From: Planctomycetaceae bacterium
Lineage (GTDB): Bacteria; Planctomycetota; Planctomycetia; Planctomycetales; Planctomycetaceae
DNA: 9,665 bases
Assembly: GCA_020426425.1 (NCBI GenBank)
Contig: JAGQQB010000111.1
Coordinates: 1-9,665, forward strand
Direction: 5' to 3'
Part shown: in pieces, positions 7,493 through 9,665 of the stretch
Position numbering within the stretch: the first letter of the stretch is position 1
How the letters are laid out: each line of letters opens with the position of its first letter
Program-made: the position numbers and the translations under genes
Notes under the pieces: generated by a model
Told to the model about the DNA's origin: nothing
The model's database searches: none
Seen by the model: the letters and a program-made list of their open reading frames with translations, nothing else

Positions 7493-9307
7493 ATGTGGCG
7501 AAACGCTCTAACTCTCACGTTACTCATTGGCTTACTGATCGGATGTTCCGGAAGTCGGACATATCTGATTGGATCACGTTCAGCCTGGTCCCCGGAAGGC
7601 TCTGCGGAACAGGTGGCCGGGCGGATCGATCGAGTGACTCCGCAAACCGACCACAATCCGCAGTTGACCACGGATGAGCATCACCAATCCCTCCAACGGA
7701 TCCCGCTATTTCGCTCCGTCGTGCAGTCAGATCGATCGCTGGCCGCGAACGAGGGTCGGGTTGATCGCACTCTGGAGGAGGCCACGCAGCGCCGTGTCGA
7801 CCGACAAACTGAACCTTCAGTCTCTCAGTCGATTAAACACGAACAGCAGCGGACGGGTGGTTCAATTCGGCTTGCCTCGAACGAGGAAGATGATTCAGCG
7901 GCGGTCGCACAGGCGGTCGATGCCAACGTTCCGGCGGCGCCGGAACCGCTCCCAGTCGCCACCGACGAGAACCCTACTGCCGAGTTGGTACTTGATGGTC
8001 CCGCAGCCGATTCGACAGGGGAGTTGACCCTCGACCTGCCAACAGCATTGTCGATGATCGGCGGCAACCATCCTGCGGTGGCGCAGGCTCGCTGGCGCAC
8101 GACCGAAGCTTACGCCCGGTTGGAACGGGCCGAGGTGCTCTGGCTTCCGTCCATTCAGGCCGGACTGAGTTATCATCGCCACGATGGCAATTTGCAGAAC
8201 AGCAACGGCGCCATCATCGATGCGAATCGCAACTCGCTACAGTACGGCTTGGGAGCTGGTGCCGTGGGGGCTGGCACCACGCCTCGCCCAGGGCTCGTGG
8301 CTCAATTCCATCTCGCCGATGCGATGTTTCAGCCTGAGATCGCCGACCGCGTTGCCCAGGCACGTTGTCATGCGGCCAGCGCGGTGTTGAACCGTCAACT
8401 GCTCAATGTGGCGTTGGCGTATCAGGAACTCTTGCGGGCGCGTCAGGACCAAGTGGTGCTGGAGGAAAGTCGCGAGCGACTTCGCTCGCTGTACAAATTG
8501 ACGGCGGACTACGCTGCAGCCGGGCAGGGTCTGCATGCCGATGCGGATCGACTGCAAACGGAGGTCCGACTCGTCAACAGCCGGTTGATCGATGCTGCCG
8601 AACGAACCGCCATCGCTTCGGCCCGGCTCACGGAACAGCTGAGTTTGCAGTCCCGTGCGCGAATCATTCCCACCGACCCGCTTGCCGTCCCACTGGAACT
8701 GACGGAACCACAAGCGAGCGATTCTCGGTTCGTGGCGACGGGACTCCGTAACCGACCCGAACTCGCAGAGTCGCAGGCGCTCGTCTGCGCGGCCATCAGC
8801 GAATACGACCGACAACACTATGCTCCCTTCGTCCCGAGCCTGCTGCTTGGATTCAGTGGGGGAGGGTTCGGCGGAGGCTTCGGCAGCAGTCCAGGCAACT
8901 TTAACGACCGCTACGACTTGGATGCCGTCATGACTTGGGAAGTTCGCAACCTCGGCCTGGGAGAACGAGCCGCGCGGCGAGAGTCACAGGCACGCGTGGA
9001 GCAGGCACGCTTTGAACAGGTCCGCTTGCTCGATCAAGTCGCCCGCGAAGTGACCGAAGCGGCCACTCAAGTGCGACATCGTCAGGCACGCATTGCGGTG
9101 GCCCAGCAGGCGATCGAATCGGCACGCCGCAGCTACGACCGCAACCACATCCGCATCCGCGATGGCAAGGGCCTCCCCCTGGAAGTCCTGCAATCTGTCC
9201 GCGCCCTGGAAGATGCACAACGAGAGTATCTCGGCGCCGTCATCGCGTACAATCAGGCTCAGTTCCAACTCCAATGGGCCCAAGGCTGGCCCGTGAGTCC
9301 TCAGTAA
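7493..9307 (+). CDS. TolC-family outer-membrane efflux lipoprotein with long N-terminal extension
   Basis: The frame opens at 7427, but the ATG at 7493 is preferred because it puts a lipoprotein signal at the N-terminus: MWRNALTLTLLIGLLIGC, with a good lipobox (LIGC) and lipidated C18. There is no clear ribosome binding site. The product is 604 residues. Residues 19-175 are polar, proline/alanine/acidic and probably disordered, much longer than the usual linker. Two outer-membrane efflux repeats follow: the first from LTLDLPTALSMIGGNHPAV (178-196) through the helical 283-390, the second from about 415 to 596 (RNRPELAESQAL; long helices 490-550; GLPLEVLQSVRALEDAQREY, 560-579). This forms the trimeric exit duct for the adaptor-pump pair on the other strand. 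A glycine-rich segment (FSGGGFGGGFGSS, 454-466) probably lies in the second beta/turn region. The gene ends 14 bases from the convergent HEAT gene. Confidence 0.92.
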   Translation: MWRNALTLTLLIGLLIGCSGSRTYLIGSRSAWSPEGSAEQVAGRIDRVTPQTDHNPQLTTDEHHQSLQRIPLFRSVVQSDRSLAANEGRVDRTLEEATQRRVDRQTEPSVSQSIKHEQQRTGGSIRLASNEEDDSAAVAQAVDANVPAAPEPLPVATDENPTAELVLDGPAADSTGELTLDLPTALSMIGGNHPAVAQARWRTTEAYARLERAEVLWLPSIQAGLSYHRHDGNLQNSNGAIIDANRNSLQYGLGAGAVGAGTTPRPGLVAQFHLADAMFQPEIADRVAQARCHAASAVLNRQLLNVALAYQELLRARQDQVVLEESRERLRSLYKLTADYAAAGQGLHADADRLQTEVRLVNSRLIDAAERTAIASARLTEQLSLQSRARIIPTDPLAVPLELTEPQASDSRFVATGLRNRPELAESQALVCAAISEYDRQHYAPFVPSLLLGFSGGGFGGGFGSSPGNFNDRYDLDAVMTWEVRNLGLGERAARRESQARVEQARFEQVRLLDQVAREVTEAATQVRHRQARIAVAQQAIESARRSYDRNHIRIRDGKGLPLEVLQSVRALEDAQREYLGAVIAYNQAQFQLQWAQGWPVSPQ

Positions 9308-9321
9308 TCGGGGCCCCGCGT
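9308..9321. other. 14-base gap between convergent stops
   Basis: The gap contains CGGGGCCCCG (9309-9318), a perfect 10-base palindrome with no loop. It cannot form a useful hairpin by itself and there is no room for a standard terminator. The two convergent transcripts must overlap or end inside the neighbouring genes. Confidence 0.4.
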
Positions 9322-9665
9322 TTACTTCCCACCTCCCAGAATCCGTTCCGTCACCCTCGGCATCAGCGCCGCAAGGTTCGGATGCTGCTTCAAATCGTAT
9401 CCCTTCGCCAGTTTCAGGAACTCGCCGCTGCGGGTTTCTAATTGAGGGTGCAGGTTTTGCCAGATTAGGTGTGGGATTAGAGGATCGTCGCCGCAGGTGG
9501 TGAGGATGGTGAGCAGGACCGGGAGCGGGTCGATGGTGGACTGGTGTTTGCAGACGGTGACGACCACTTGGCGTTGCACCAGGGGGGATTCGTCCTTGGC
9601 GAGTGCAGTGATCGCTTCTCGCAGTTCCGGGGCCAGTGAGGCTCCGTTTCCGGCGAGCCGGACGG
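9322..9665 (-). CDS. C-terminal end of a PVC-type HEAT (dehydrogenase-like) protein, enters from right edge
   Basis: The minus-strand frame is open from the right edge to a TAA at 9322-9324, giving the last 113 residues. An internal GTG at 9577-9579 is not a likely start, because clear HEAT-like sequence continues upstream of it (VRLAGNG, ELREAITALAKDE). Characteristic stretches are SPLVQRQVVVTV, then DDPLIPHLIWQNLHPQLE and NLAALMPRVTERILGGGK at the end. From memory these are hallmarks of the HEAT segment of planctomycetal PVC-type membrane-bound dehydrogenases, periplasmic proteins with a beta-propeller dehydrogenase domain. In those proteins further HEAT sequence and a haem-binding CxxCH domain usually follow; here the protein simply stops. 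The missing part resembles the gene at the left edge of this window. The assignment is good for HEAT, moderate for dehydrogenase. Confidence 0.75.
   Translation of the reverse strand, partial: VRLAGNGASLAPELREAITALAKDESPLVQRQVVVTVCKHQSTIDPLPVLLTILTTCGDDPLIPHLIWQNLHPQLETRSGEFLKLAKGYDLKQHPNLAALMPRVTERILGGGK

Noticed and set aside
1..9665. CRISPR array, tRNA, rRNA, transposase or integrase
   Set aside because: I saw no regularly spaced repeats, no tRNA-like cloverleaf or rRNA sequence, and no DDE or recombinase motif in any convincing frame.

Overview
The window looks like chromosomal DNA from a Planctomycete, probably of the Planctomycetaceae/Gimesia-Schlesneria-Planctopirus kind. The reasons are the PVC-type HEAT-repeat (dehydrogenase/cytochrome-like) coding ends on both edges, a secreted YHYH-domain protein, large low-density intergenic regions, few clear Shine-Dalgarno sites and REP-like palindromes between genes. 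The lineage call is an inference from gene families, not from a marker gene.

Layout. (1) Positions 1-689, minus strand: the N-terminal 229 residues of an exported HEAT-type protein that runs off the left edge. (2) 690-1126: intergenic, with two inverted REP-like hairpins. (3) 1127-2083, plus strand: complete secreted YHYH-domain protein. (4) 2084-2605: gene-free, made up of short palindromes and a repeated 14-mer. (5) 7165 down to 2606, minus strand: a two-gene operon encoding a periplasmic adaptor lipoprotein and then an RND inner-membrane pump. (6) 7166-7492: divergent control region. (7) 7493-9307, plus strand: a TolC-family outer-membrane lipoprotein. (8) 9322-9665, minus strand: the C-terminal 113 residues of a PVC-type HEAT protein that enters from the right edge and converges on the TolC-family gene with only 14 bases between the stops.

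The centre is a complete tripartite efflux system: the RND pump takes substrate from the inner membrane or periplasm, the adaptor bridges it, and the TolC-family channel exports it. The channel gene is divergent from the adaptor-pump operon, so one 327-base region probably controls both. No regulator is encoded in the window and the substrate cannot be read from the sequence. The pump has an unusual set of proton-relay positions.

The most interesting observation concerns the two edge genes. From memory of the family, they look like consecutive pieces of one HEAT region normally found in a single long planctomycetal dehydrogenase-HEAT-cytochrome c protein. They lie on the same strand in the right order, but about 8.6 kb apart, with the YHYH and efflux genes between. 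The downstream piece carries its own signal peptide. This suggests a gene fission, possibly caused by insertion of the block in between. It needs an alignment and the flanking sequence to confirm.
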